DNA of 47,610 bases, from contig CM012954.1 in NCBI GenBank assembly GCA_000181795.3, positions 17,034,600-17,082,209 on the forward strand, read 5' to 3'. Origin of the DNA: Trichinella spiralis (Eukaryota; Nematoda; Enoplea; Trichinellida; Trichinellidae). The notes below the pieces were generated by a model that was given only the letters and a program-made list of their open reading frames with translations, ran no database searches and had not been told where the DNA came from. Of this stretch, positions 11,250 through 24,547 are shown one piece after another. The position numbers and the translations under genes were made by a program. How positions within the stretch are numbered: position 1 is the first letter of the stretch; the number at the start of each line of letters is the position of its first letter.

Positions 11250-13458
11250 ATGACAGAATTTAAGAATGAAGACCCTATGGACTTTGTGGTAGTGTGAAAT
11301 TTATCTTAATTTTAAATTTATTAATTGAAATGAATTTCCTGAAAATTATAAACGGACTGTTATGTTAATTTAAATTCATTTACTATTTAGGGATCCAAAC
11401 TTGTGATCCCTGTTATGCTGCCTTGTACAACAGAATCGCAACTCACTGATTTGTGCAAACCTTATGGCACTATTTGTCATCAAATGTTGGTACCAAGTGC
11501 TGATCAAAAATCATCTTTGGGTTTGATATAAAAACTGAATGCATTTTTATTATTATAAAATTAATATTATATTATAGGAATAGTGGGATTTTGTGAGTTT
11601 AATGCTGCGGATATTGCTGTAACTGCGCTTGCATCTGTTGGAACAGTTGCATTTTCAGTTTATTTCGTAATATGTTGAAGTTTTTTGCATTTCGTAGTAA
11701 TTTTTTGACTGTTTTTTTGGTACAGAGAAAAGGCGTTCCGCAGCGATGTTCAGCATTTTCAAAGGCGAGCATTATTTATTATATAATGATTTCACATTTA
11801 AAATTAATTTAATGTTGTTAAAATTTAATACATCGAAGAACAATAGAACCGCGCAAGGCAGTTTTTGTTATTGAAATTAATGAATTCAATCTAATTTCAA
11901 GTTGTATTAATATTATTGTAGAAGGAAATTCTTAAATGAATCTATTTATTAGAAGAACTTAATATTAGAATAAATTAACTATTAATTAATTTCAAACTAC
12001 TTTTTTATATTATTTTTTCTTTGAGCAGTTTTTGGTTTTATTGCATAGCAATATAACAGAATGGTGTTTTAAATCAATTTTAGTTATTTTTGTGTTGTTC
12101 TATAAATTTCAGTTATTGTGAAATTGTTTTTTACAGAGAGAAGCAACGAGCGCGATTGTGGTGAAGGATCAGGTCGAAGAAACGAATGTAGAATCATGTC
12201 ATAAGCGTTTGAATAAATTGAGAGTATGTTTTTGCTGCAATTTTAGCAGTTTATTTTTTAATGAAAATATTTTGGTAAAGCAACCGAAAACAAGCAAAGT
12301 TTGATTACGTTTCTTAAACTTTGTTGGCTGCATTATTTATTACCTTATTAGTAATAATAATATAATATTATAACGTTTGTTATTTAAAAGATTTTTTTAC
12401 AATTCAATGTAGTAGCGTTGATATTATAGGGGAGGAGGGCGACTTAGTCAAATTTTTGTTTTCACTAAATAACTTATGTTCATTGGTTTCAGCAAGATTT
12501 TGTTTGCATTCAGTTAAACGATTGCTGAGTGATAAATGAGATTATGATAATTTCCAAAGACAATTTTATCGACAAATTTTTTTCTGAAAAACGACATGTT
12601 GTGAAAAATAATGTTTATATTGATCTTATAACTTTAAAGTTTCATCACAAACGCACTATGTTTGTGTATTCTCCCTCCCCTGTATGTTTCCTGCATCAAC
12701 GCCATTGATTCAATGCACGTGTGTTGAACTGGAAAACTGTATAATATTGTAATTGCAATTGTTCTTTTAATCATGAGCCTTGTTGTTAGATATGAATGAA
12801 TATTCTATTTATAACGTAAGTGGTGGTATTGATGCTGTTGATATTTGATGAACTTCATATGATAATTTGAATAAGCATTAAAAATTTTTAACATAAACAG
12901 ATGACACGTGTATTAACCAATGCAACTTAGTTTGAATAATTGTAATGATATTTTAGAGACGGTGCGCAGTATTTGAATATATGGTTGACATGGTGAGTGT
13001 GATCTTTTGTTGAACAGCATTAATTTTATTTATTAATTTCAGCTGGACAAAATGTCTAGAACTATTCTTTATGAAACGACTTCAAAGATGAATGATTTTG
13101 ATATCGGTGAGTAATAACAATTGTACTGTACTAGTCATGAAGGCTGATTTTGTATCTGAAGGATCTTTTAAACTAATCTTCAAATAATTGAAATATTATT
13201 TATAATAATAATAATAGTAATGTTATTTATTATTTAGCTGTCCAGAATAGACATTTTGTTCAGAACAATATGAGTTATTTGTTTATAGATTACCGCCGCT
13301 TCAAAAGTAATGAAGTACTGGTACCGAATCGGGGTTCCACATATGCAGTAAACGTAGCGAATGAAATGGAAGATTCTTCTGAAAACATTTCTGCCAAATT
13401 TCCGTACATGTATGATTTACTGGGACTTAAATTTCCATTAGATTCCGCTGAAAAGTAA
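11250..13458 (+). CDS. RRM-like protein of unknown function
   Basis: Hand-built model: 11250-11288, 11391-11520, 11578-11666, 11726-11764, 12137-12223, 12957-12992, 13043-13106, 13238-13458, about 234 residues with consistent phases. I do not recognise the gene. Residues about 14-80 look like a divergent RNA-recognition motif: KLVIPVMLP as strand 1 (RNP2 place), TESQLTDLCKPYG as helix 1, and GIVGFCEFNAADIAVTAL as strand 3 (RNP1 place) plus helix 2. The rest is charged, with a possible helix around RLNKLRRRCAVFEYMVDMLDKM and no known C-terminal domain. The intron after exon 4 needs a GC donor (AAG/GCGAGC). Exon 4 is 39 bases, so skipping it also keeps frame. The stop at 13456-13458 is uncertain: a GT donor at 13455 is in phase with an exon at 14813-14855. 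The coding nature is likely; the function is unknown. Confidence 0.6.
12427..12682. mobile_element. MITE-like element in an intron of the RRM-like gene
   Basis: A 256-bp segment starts TAGGGGAGGAGGG and ends with the reverse complement of CAGGGGAGGGAGA, imperfect terminal inverted repeats of about 13 bp. It is bounded by TA on both sides (12425-12426 and 12683-12684), as expected for Tc1/mariner-type insertion. It has no coding capacity. The element sits within the long GC-donor intron system of the RRM-like gene, between exons 5 and 6. Confidence 0.5.
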
Positions 13459-13879
13459 TATGTTGCTCTTTTCACATGGCAATTATTTCGTTTCCATTAA
13501 ATTACTTATATATGTATGATTTTCATTTCACCAGTTTATGAAACATTTGAATAGTGTGAAAAATGAGTAATATCTTATGCAAATATTTACTTTTTTAATC
13601 TGTTGATTGCATTGTTGTATGATTTTGTTGAGCGCAATGCAATAATTAATTTAATGTACTTATGGAAAATTTTTATGTTACATTTCTCGCAAAGTTAAAT
13701 AGAAATGTGTCACTTCGTCGTTCTGATGATAGAGAACCATTTGAATTCAGATGTATAAATATAATTTGTATAAGCTGTATCGGCATTATTTTTACAGGTA
13801 AAAAGTTGATAAAGTTTCAACAACAAACTAAAAATAACATTTAAATTATATGTGAAATCATAAATTAAAAGTTGATACT
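13459..13879. other. Intergenic (or intronic) AT-rich sequence
   Basis: No conserved coding sequence. The 60-codon frame at 13662-13844 has no recognisable content. If the upstream gene continues to 14813-14855, this stretch is intron. Confidence 0.5.
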
Positions 13880-13884
13880 GTAGG

Positions 13885-14448
13885 TGTTGAGAAATCTTGT
13901 CAAACCACCTTCTAATTATAAGCTAAATTCGCGCGAACGAAAACAACTCTGACCTGATGACATTCCACCCCGATGTTTTTCTCAAACGGTGAACAATGGA
14001 ACCACAATAAATCTGTCTAAAGGTCAGCGTCTACACCATAGAGCTGTCACAACTGCGGTGGTCAGCTGCTGGTAACGCATAACGTTGAAATGGCCTGAAA
14101 ACGCGGGTGCTCAGACCAAAGCTACCTAAGCCAGCCACATAGATGGACAACAGTCGAAATTCCACTAATTAATTGACAGAACCAGGGGGTCTAACCGAAC
14201 GAGATGCGCTGTCAGATCACTGTCTCCGGTATAAGTATAAGCGAAGAAGCTGGAAAAACATACACGCGAGAAATTTGCGATCAGAACACTTCAACTGTTC
14301 ATTCGTTGCTGTCTCATTACCTAGCCTTTGGTTGAACTGAATAAATTTTAATTAAACAGCATAGATTGCTTTCAATCGTTTATAATTAGAAACATACAGT
14401 CCACTTGGAAAAAGGGATCTTCAAGTTTGAATCGAAGATTTCTGAACA
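13885..14448 (+). mobile_element. Solo LTR (LTR retrotransposon fossil), copy 2
   Basis: A 564-bp element with termini TGTTGAGAAATCTT and AAGATTTCTGAACA, flanked by the 5-bp target duplication GTAGG (13880-13884 and 14449-14453). A TATAAG-type box near 14230 and AATAAA at 14340 place it in the + orientation. It shares long stretches with copy 1, such as the blocks beginning GTGAACAATGGAA and GGTCAGCTGCTG and the terminal GGGATCTTCAAGTTTGAA-type sequence. No internal region remains. The duplication is intact, so the insertion is not ancient. Confidence 0.92.
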
Positions 14449-14453
14449 GTAGG

Positions 14454-14812
14454 TTGTTTAATTGAATGATAAGAGAAATGTTAATAGCAAACATAATCAG
14501 GCAAAAGTATCTACGAGCGAGTTTTAAAAATATTAAATATTATAAAAAGTTGAAGTACGTTTTATTTTATTTTATTTAAATCATAAGCATTAAAAAATTA
14601 TCTTCATTATCTGTTCATTATTTCTGTACCTTCTGGCAAACTACTGTATCCAGTGTATAATTAATATTCTCCTCATAAATAAAATTACACAATGATGAAA
14701 AATATATGATCATTGGAAATGTGTAGAAATGTTTTTAAATTATTTTAAAATTATGTTATTAAAAGAAAATTTTTTAACAATGGATACTGTAATTCATCTT
14801 AATTATCTTTAG
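14454..14812. other. Intergenic (or intronic) AT-rich sequence before RUVBL1
   Basis: No coding signal seen. The stretch ends with a good acceptor (ATTATCTTTAG, ending at 14812) for the short candidate exon that follows. Confidence 0.5.
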
Positions 14813-14855
14813 GCTAGAGTACCGTGTGCTTGATTGTTCAGTAATTTTAGTTGCG
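14813..14855 (+). other. Candidate exon: RUVBL1 5' UTR or last part of the RRM-like gene
   Basis: A 43-base block is bounded by a good acceptor (CTTTAG) and a good donor (GCG/GTATGT). It may be a non-coding leader exon of RUVBL1, spliced to 14949. Alternatively it is open in the phase that continues the RRM-like protein (LEYRVLDCSVILVA) if that gene uses the GT at 13455. In that case solo LTR copy 2 would lie inside an intron. I cannot decide from sequence alone. Confidence 0.4.
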
Positions 14856-14899
14856 GTATGTAAATTTATTCATTTATTGATAAAAAAAGTTTATACTGA

Positions 14900-17332
<2,433 letters not shown>

Positions 17333-17502
17333 ATTTTATTTTTCGAATATGGGAATTAAAGTTTTGTGTTGAAAACAGAAATTTCTTTTCTCTGCTTCAA
17401 TTAATGATAATTGGAAAATTGTTTTCCAAAAATTGAACAATGTTTTACTTTTATTATTAATCTTGTAATTAATATAAAGAAGGGAAAAAAGCATATTTTA
17501 GA

Positions 17503-18700
17503 ATGTGGCAGCAAAGTTTCGTGGCATTTCGGTTGTTCAATTGTGCTATTATTCGTCCACGATGTTGCTGCAGTAGTAGACAACTACGGGAAATTGAAAA
17601 TCGCTTGTTCATGGTAAATTCTGTAGAATCGGCGTGTGAAAGTGATTTTCCCACGGAAAAAATTGCAAAAGAAGATTTTGAGACGAATCGGCAATTTTTG
17701 CCTGCTTATAATTCAAAGTACAAACCGAGACGGTATTTTCGTTCTTACACTTTGGCTCCGTTTGTTAATGATTCAGAATTGTTGCGCAATTTTGTCGAAA
17801 TTGGAGTTGATTTGTCGAAATTGGAATCCCGCTCGAATGCGGTTGATTTTCTCGTCAAACTCGATTGGAAAAACGATGTACAACCGATGCTTCGTTTTCT
17901 GGTCTTGAACGGTATTCCATTGGAAGAAATTGGCCAATATCTAACCCGTAATCCTTGGATATTTCAACAAAATTTACAACATCTCTCAGATAGGATCGGA
18001 TATTTGAAATCGAAAGCATTCACCGTTGACGCGATTGCTCACATCATCAACAAGGCCAGATATTGGTTGAATTTCGATATTCAAACAATCGACTCTCGGT
18101 TAGGTTGGCTGCAAATTAATTTCAAGCTTACTGGCGATGAAGTGCGGGATGTTGTTACCAAAGAGCCAAAGTTGATCACTTTTGGTACCGGATACGTGCA
18201 GGTATTTCGATTGTATTATTTTTTATTTGTCTTTTGTAAATTTTTAATCTTTTTTTTCTATTTTAGAGATTGCAATTCACATTTGGACAAGAAATGGGTT
18301 TTACAAAAATTCAAACGAAACAATTGCTAATTAAAGATCCGAAATTATACATTACTTGTATGCTTGTTGTTATTTTTAGAATGTTTATTGATTTCATTAA
18401 TGCTAAATTTATATATATATAGATAGATCAGTTTTGATGAAAAGTTTTGATTATTTGCACAATGTGGTTGGCTTTTCTCATGAGACAATTTTAAGCTGGC
18501 CGCGTTGCTTACGTGAATCAAGTTACAAAGCAAGGGCGAGGCATCAGTTTTTGAAACGTTTAAAAAGAGATCAATTCGACCCACAACGTCCGAATTATGT
18601 CACTGTTGAAGCGATGCTTTCCGGCGATGATGGTGAGTTTTGTGCACGAGTGGCCAAATGTCCCGAAGCGGTGTATAATGAATTTTTGAAGCAGTTGTGA
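17503..18700 (+). CDS. MTERF3: Mitochondrial transcription termination factor 3
   Basis: Exons: 17503-18201, 18267-18357, 18423-18700, about 355 residues (human 417). Members of this mitochondrial family fold as repeated MTERF helical motifs. MTERF3 represses mitochondrial transcription and supports mitoribosome assembly. Visible features are an Arg/Cys-containing N-terminus plausible as a targeting sequence, then a helical repeat region with characteristic patterns: GIPLEEIGQYLTRNPWIFQ, LQHLSDRIGYLKSK, INFKLTGDEVRDVVTKEPKLITF, LLIKDPKLY, NVVGFSHETILSWPRCL and GEFCARVAKCPEAVYNEFL. It lies only 170 bases after the RUVBL1 stop on the same strand, and an ATATTTTAG acceptor ends one base before the ATG. 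That spacing would suit a downstream operon gene but does not prove one. The family assignment is firm, and MTERF3 is the best fit within it. Confidence 0.93.
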
Positions 18701-19057
18701 ACAAAACTGCAAATTATAAATTCACAGTTGTCGTTTCATATTTGCAACTTTGATATCTTGAATATGTTGCAGTTGTTTATTATGATTTTTATCTTAAATT
18801 TGATTTAAACCATAACGAAATCTTTTTTGTTTTGGAAAATTTTCTTCCTAGCTGTAATATGAAATAGGCCAGTTGATCATCTTTGATTGAACTGAAACTT
18901 TTTGACAAGCTGGTCAGTGTATGTCCTAATTTTGTGCCTGACCGGACCATTTGTTGTGACCACTGGTAAGATTAGGAACAAATTTCCGACCTCATTTGCT
19001 GCAATTTCATATAAAACAAGCATCTGAGAAATTTTGCAGCTGTGAAAGTATACAATA
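18701..19057. other. Intergenic between MTERF3 and the cuticlin
   Basis: 357 bases holding the MTERF3 3' region and the cuticlin promoter. There is no coding signal. Confidence 0.7.
19010..19016 (+). promoter_or_regulatory. TATA box of the cuticlin gene
   Basis: TATAAAA lies 42 bases before the cuticlin start codon, leaving room for a leader of about 10-20 bases. No splice acceptor lies nearby, in contrast to neighbouring housekeeping genes. A TATA-driven promoter suits a stage- and tissue-regulated cuticle gene. Confidence 0.55.
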
Positions 19058-20266
19058 ATGCTTTTTCACAGACTTTCAACCGCCAGTTTAATTTTGCTTA
19101 TTTCATTGTTGGTCACTTTAACACTAGCCGGAAGTGATGTGAATAATTATTTGGTCGGTGCTCCGGTGGTTGATTGCCAAGATACGTCGATCAGCATTAC
19201 ATTCAGTACGGCAAAACCGTTCACCGGTCGTGTTTATGTCAAAGGGCTGCAAGAGGATGATCGGTGTTCACGCAGCTATGCCGGCAATAGTGAACAGCGA
19301 AAATTCACCATCATGGTCAATCAGGGTGATTGTAGTATGCAAAGACAGCGGGTTAGCGGTGGTTCGCTGGAAGGGATGATGTTTTCAATGGTCATTGTGG
19401 TCAGCTTTCACGGCACATTTGAAACAATGAACGACAAAGCATTCCGTTCAGTTTGCTTTTTCAGAAACATCAAACGTGTGACCAATTTTCTGGACGTCAG
19501 CATGCTTCCCACTACTGAGCTGATGGACACTGGCAAAATGCCCGATTGTTCGTATACGATTCGCAAAGATTCACCCACTGGTCCGGTGATTCGTTATGCC
19601 GAAGTGGGCGATCGTCTTTTTCACGTTTGGGAATGCGAAGACGATGGTCAAGGTTTGCTGGTCCACTCGTGCTGGGTGTCCGACGGTAGGGGTAGTCGAT
19701 TTGAATTGCTTGACATTGATGGTTGTGCTATTGATCCGGTCATACAGCCGGACATTCGATATGAAAAGTCGCTAACCAGAGCTTACGTCGAAACTTGGGC
19801 TTACAAATATTCTGACACGTCGGTATTGGACTATCAGTGCATAGTGGAACTTTGCAAAAAATCACAAGGAGAATGCGACACGATGACGCCGCCTAGATGC
19901 GTTCGTTCCAAACGTGCTTCTGCAAATGTTGGCAACAAGCAGCTTCGTTTGCATGCCAATCGTCAGAGACGTCATGTGGTTCACAATTCTGACAGACAGT
20001 TTGATTTGTTGGCTGATGTCCGCGTCATGGATTCATTGGTTGTTGATCAAGAATTTGGAAACGTACCCAAATCAATCATCGACAAGCTCAACCGTGTCAA
20101 CAGTGGCGTCGTTCGCAATGCAACGGCTTCGGATCTCGGCGATCGGCTGTGCTTAAGTGCACCGGCTGTCGGCTTTTTGCTCACTTTGATCGTCGCGTTG
20201 TTCATAGCCGCTTCTACGACAAGCCTACTTTTATTTACAAGGCGTGGTGATGCTGATTTGAAGTAG
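19058..20266 (+). CDS. ZP-domain cuticlin-like protein
   Basis: An intronless 402-residue frame. Cuticlins are nematode zona pellucida-domain proteins made by the epidermis, exported as membrane precursors, cleaved by a furin-type protease and cross-linked into insoluble cuticle, notably alae and seam-derived layers. The protein has a signal peptide at about 1-24, then a ZP module at about 36-281 with ordered cysteines at 40, 70, 92, 133, 164, 193, 205, 223, 261, 266, 273 and 281. A consensus furin site RSKR lies at 283-286, directly after the last ZP cysteine. A short ectodomain tail with a possible second basic site NRQRR (301-305) follows, then a membrane segment at about 366-393 and a short cytosolic end. 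Family blocks include VYVKGLQEDDRC, DGCAIDP and YQCIVELC. It is GC-richer than its surroundings. I cannot name the exact paralogue (cut-1 or a cutl gene). Confidence 0.93.
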   Translation: MLFHRLSTASLILLISLLVTLTLAGSDVNNYLVGAPVVDCQDTSISITFSTAKPFTGRVYVKGLQEDDRCSRSYAGNSEQRKFTIMVNQGDCSMQRQRVSGGSLEGMMFSMVIVVSFHGTFETMNDKAFRSVCFFRNIKRVTNFLDVSMLPTTELMDTGKMPDCSYTIRKDSPTGPVIRYAEVGDRLFHVWECEDDGQGLLVHSCWVSDGRGSRFELLDIDGCAIDPVIQPDIRYEKSLTRAYVETWAYKYSDTSVLDYQCIVELCKKSQGECDTMTPPRCVRSKRASANVGNKQLRLHANRQRRHVVHNSDRQFDLLADVRVMDSLVVDQEFGNVPKSIIDKLNRVNSGVVRNATASDLGDRLCLSAPAVGFLLTLIVALFIAASTTSLLLFTRRGDADLK

Positions 20267-22854
20267 GTAGTTGATTAATTATTTATTTAGTAATTTTTAT
20301 TCTTCTCTTCTGATCGAGCCTTTGATGTCACTGCTGTGCTGATGTGAACAAATTGCACATTTCATTCATATATTCAGTTCATTGTTTTTGTGCAAAAATT
20401 AAATTCTCACAGCTAACAATTAATTAATTAAACTATTTACATATATACTGCTAAGTAATACAGTTACATTTTCAACAAAATGTGGGAACAGTGTGTTCAA
20501 AAAACAATGGGAAAATGTTAATCAAAAAATTGTTTTCTAAACCAAACAATACTAGCAACAAAAATGTACAATATTTCTGTCAATTTGAAATGCAATAAAC
20601 TCGAATGCTGTTTTTAAAATTTTAATTTAAAAATGAAAACAAATACTCTTATGTTATAATATATTTTGAGATTGATATTTTAAATTTAATTAATTGCACA
20701 AAAAAGTAAAATGAATAATAAAAATATATAGTAAAATGAAATACAATATATATTATAATAATAAAAGGAAAAAAGTTTACAAGTGCAACATTACTTCTGA
20801 AGTAAAGGAACGAAGATTCAAAATGGCACTTAATGATCACATTACTGTATTTAGTATTTGGTGTGCTTTAAAGTAATTTCAACTGAAATGTAATGTTGTT
20901 GTATTATTATTTGACGGATGTTTCCCATTAGTGGTTGACTGACCTAATTTGTTAAATCACTGATAAGAAGCTGATCATTTTACTAGCAATCAGGTTAATT
21001 GACTAAGGTACAGGGGAATACTGCGACCTATCAAGCAAGGTTCGACTTTCTACCTTTCGAAAATTATATTGCAGTTTCCTTGAATTCCTATATGATTTTT
21101 GTTTGTACTCTGTGTGAGAACGGTGTGTAGAAGCAAAACAATGCAAATAATTGTATTTTTCAGAAATAGAATAAGTTTGAACAATAAAAAAACGGACATT
21201 ATTCCGTTTCATATTGTCATTGCCACTGAAATGCAAATTCTCCCTATTCTGAAATTGTCACTTACAAAGCTTTGTTGCTTCGATGGCTAGAAGACGCAGA
21301 AGAACAATGACTGCAAAACTGAAATCGATTAGACAAATTACTGTTATTGACAATTCACACAGATAGCTAAGAAATTAAAATATATTCAGTGACTTGAATT
21401 TACAGTTTTCAAATTCCCGTGAGCAACAGCAGCATTTATTATCAATACAACATGTATTCAATAAAAAGTGTCCCATAAAATTATTTGAACCTTCCAAAAT
21501 CCATACTGTACAAGGGAAATTTACCAACTTATGTAGTATTTAAAATAGTAGAATGCTATCTTATGAAAAGTCATAGTTCGTCCTAGACATATTGTAATGA
21601 TAAATATTTGGATAAATAAAACCTACAATTAAAAGTTATCAATGTAAAATTCAAAGCGTATGATAATTGTTTATCTGTAAAATTCAAAATTAAGCAAAAT
21701 CAAAATTAAAAAATACGCATTTAAAAATTTTAAAATTAAAAATAAATATGAAAATTTAATTTATGAAATTAATTTTTGGTGAGTTATATTGTACTATTTC
21801 TGTGATTCACAACAAAGAAGAAAATTTGAATAAATTATCATAAATATATTTTATATTGTATTTTAAAAATTATACTGGTTTTAAAGGATTTAAATTTAAT
21901 TAAAATGAAATTAATTTGGCAAAAATGACGTACTATTAGGTCATTTATTTTTCTTTGTTTTCTTTTATTTACCTGCTTATCATAACCTACAGTATTATCC
22001 TGAGTTGGCAGTTATTGTTATCTTTGCCTCGTTATGTTTCGAAAGTAACTTTTCATATTTGTTCGGAATGAGTAAATAACTGTAAAGGTAAGGTATCTTT
22101 CTGCCGATATTATCAAGACATCGCTCTTACGCTGTTTGAAATTCTTCCTTATTTCTTCACGCGCTGAACATTTAGTTTATAATTATTGATTTATGTTTCT
22201 TTTTTGTTTTCTCATATTCTTACTCATATTTGTCTTCTTTAACTTTTTACGTTATTTTTATTTTTTTATTTTTGTAACTTAACTTCTAGTTGAGGTTATT
22301 TTTCTCAATATTATCATTTTGGCGCAAATTGTAGTGTTTTTATTGATGCACGCTATGAGGAACGCAACTGTTAGTTTCGGTTTTCATCCGATAATTGGTA
22401 TGTAAACAGTTGAGTTTTGATGCTCATGAATAAGTGTTTCTGCGTAATTGTGAAGTGTGTTAGCGATTTATTTTCTAACATGCATTTTTTGAAAACTCAG
22501 ACTTTGTCTTTGAACAGTATTTCAGTGCTTGACTATTTGAATATGGAAATGCATTTTTAATCTTTCAGTCTTGCGCGCCTGATTGAATTGGCTTATTTTC
22601 TGTTTTACTTTTAAATTTATGATTTAGATGAATTTGAAGCAGCATGAAAATATGTCATATTAGTATTATTTCAAAGAGAGAAATCCATGAAAATTGTTAC
22701 TTACGTTGGTTTTCTTGCATAATACTTTTAATTTAATATTTTTTTGATATTTAATTTTCTTTTTTTAAAAATTATCTTTGGGAATAATTTATTTTATAAG
22801 GAATAAGATTTTTTTTCATTTTATTTGCCGAAGTATTTGTGTAACTTTTTTCAA
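20267..22854. other. Intergenic, very AT-rich
   Basis: About 2.6 kb without a credible coding frame or RNA gene. A possible short MITE-like segment lies at about 21008-21250 (see findings). The rest is A/T-rich single-copy-looking sequence. Confidence 0.55.
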
Positions 22855-23018
22855 CGTTGAGTGCGTCGTTGGGAGTCATTAGGCGTATTAGTGCTATCGT
22901 AGTTGTGTGTTAAATATAATTACGTTTCACTGAGGAAATTTGATAATGTTTATCTTTTTGCGTGTTATAATTTTGCTTATGTTTGATTGCACTCGACGAT
23001 CATATTAATTAATTTTAG
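22855..23018 (+). other. Probable 5' leader region and intron of the SERBP1-family gene
   Basis: A slightly GC-richer patch near 22855-22912 (GAGTGCGTCGTTGGGAGTC) could be a non-coding first exon. It is followed by an AT-rich stretch ending in the acceptor TTAATTTTAG at 23018, 35 bases before the start codon. This is inferred from composition and splice sites only. Confidence 0.3.
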
Positions 23019-23053
23019 TGTGAACCAAAGCAAGCCAGTTCAGTTCTACAGTT

Positions 23054-24547
23054 ATGTCTATAGAATACGGTGTAAACGTTAGCAATAAATTTGCTGTCTT
23101 TTTGGACGATGACATCGAATCCATGGAATATTTTGTAAAGCAAACACCAAAGCATGCTGCAGTGGAAGACCGAGGAGCTATTAAGAAGGAAAAGAAAGTG
23201 GACGAAAAGAAAAACGCATCGCCTGGTCAAGTCGCATTTGGAAAAGGAAAAGAGAACAAGCCAGGTCAAGATAATGGCATCAAGCGTGCAGCTGTTGACA
23301 GACCAGATGAACGCCATGAAGTGAAAGATCGTCCAAAACAAGAACGGTCGCACGTGGCACCCAAGGTACAATCCACAGCTCCCAGTTTTGGAACTTTTGG
23401 AGAGGAGCGTTCGATGGCTCGTTTCGGTGACAATGGGCGATACAATCGAGGAGTCGGTGGAAGTCGTGCTCGCGGCCGAGGGCGTTATTTCGGCGGTCAG
23501 AACAATATTCAGGGCCGAGGTCGAGGAAGTGGGCATAGTAATGCCGGTTTTGGCTATGGCACTGATAATGCGGATCATGATTTAAAAGCTGAAGAACCGT
23601 TTGGTACATTTCATAGTGGAAATTTTAATGAAGAATCACCAGATGGAGCAGGTCATGGTACTGGCCAGCGGGAAGGGCGTGGTCGTTTTCAAAATCGTGG
23701 ACGCCGTGGTTTTGGTCGTGGACGTGGTTTTGATCGGGGTAATGCGGGAGAACGAGGTGGTTTTCGATCGTATGACAAGAAACCGCAGAATGTTGATTCT
23801 GGCGCGAATTTGGACGGAAATGGCGATGTGGGAAAGAATAATGAAGTCGTCGCTTCGGATAACAATGACAATTGTGGAGCCAAGCATGAAACGTAAGTGA
23901 CATTTGGAAATTATTATTTTTAATTTTTTTTAGCAAAATAGTATATTTCATAAATAATAATAGAATTGCGAATGGGGATACAGCGGAAGAAGTTGCAGTT
24001 GTACGCGAAGAACTTACTTTGGCAGAATACCGAGCTAAACAGGTCAGTGGAAATGTTTTGAGAATTATATTTTAGCTGTGAACAGTGCACTGCACCCGAA
24101 GCTGTCTGTATATAGCTTTGTTTATAATTGATGCTAAATTTATAGCCACCAAAGTCGAAGCCACAGTTCAACATAAGACGTCCGGGAGAAGGCGAAGCAA
24201 ACAACTGGAAAGGATTTGTACCCTTGCAACGTTCTCGTAAGCAGAGTGAATCGGAGGTGAATGGAGGAGTGGAAGAAGAACCTGGAGTAGAAATCAGACC
24301 TAACAAGAAAGAAGTTATTCCTATTGATATTTCTTATTCTGATCAAAGTGCGCGTCACTTGAGACTGAATCGTGGAAGAGGACGTGGTTTTGGACGTGGA
24401 GGGCGTGGTGGACGTGGCGATCGAGGAGGAAATCGACGTGGCGGATTTGATGGTTTTGGAGGCGGCGTACATTTGAATCGTGAGACGCGTCAGGATCACG
24501 TACCGTACAGTATTGACGATGAAAGTTTCCCAGAGTTAGGCTCGTAA
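23054..24547 (+). CDS. SERBP1/HABP4-family RGG-box RNA- and ribosome-binding protein
   Basis: Exons: 23054-23892, 23964-24042, 24146-24547, about 439 residues with matching phases. Proteins of this family (SERBP1, HABP4, insect VIG, yeast Stm1-like) bind mRNA and occupy the mRNA channel of idle 80S ribosomes. The N-terminus (GVNVSNKFAVFLDDD) resembles the conserved start NRFDQLFDDE. Two RGG-rich tracts lie at about 135-170 and 207-245. The middle exon has the family block ELTLAEYRAKQ, followed by RRPGEGEANNWKGFVPL. A third RGG tract lies near 375-405 and the protein ends in DDESFPELGS, matching the F-P-x-L end of the family. The codon choice produces long purine-rich runs, which explains the many spurious antisense frames. 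A TTTTAG acceptor lies 35 bases upstream of the ATG. Confidence 0.9.

Noticed and set aside
23015-23951. Several long antisense and alternative frames over the RGG-protein gene
   Set aside because: They are shadows of the RGG/Gly-rich coding sequence. The + strand frame has family motifs and joins two further exons.
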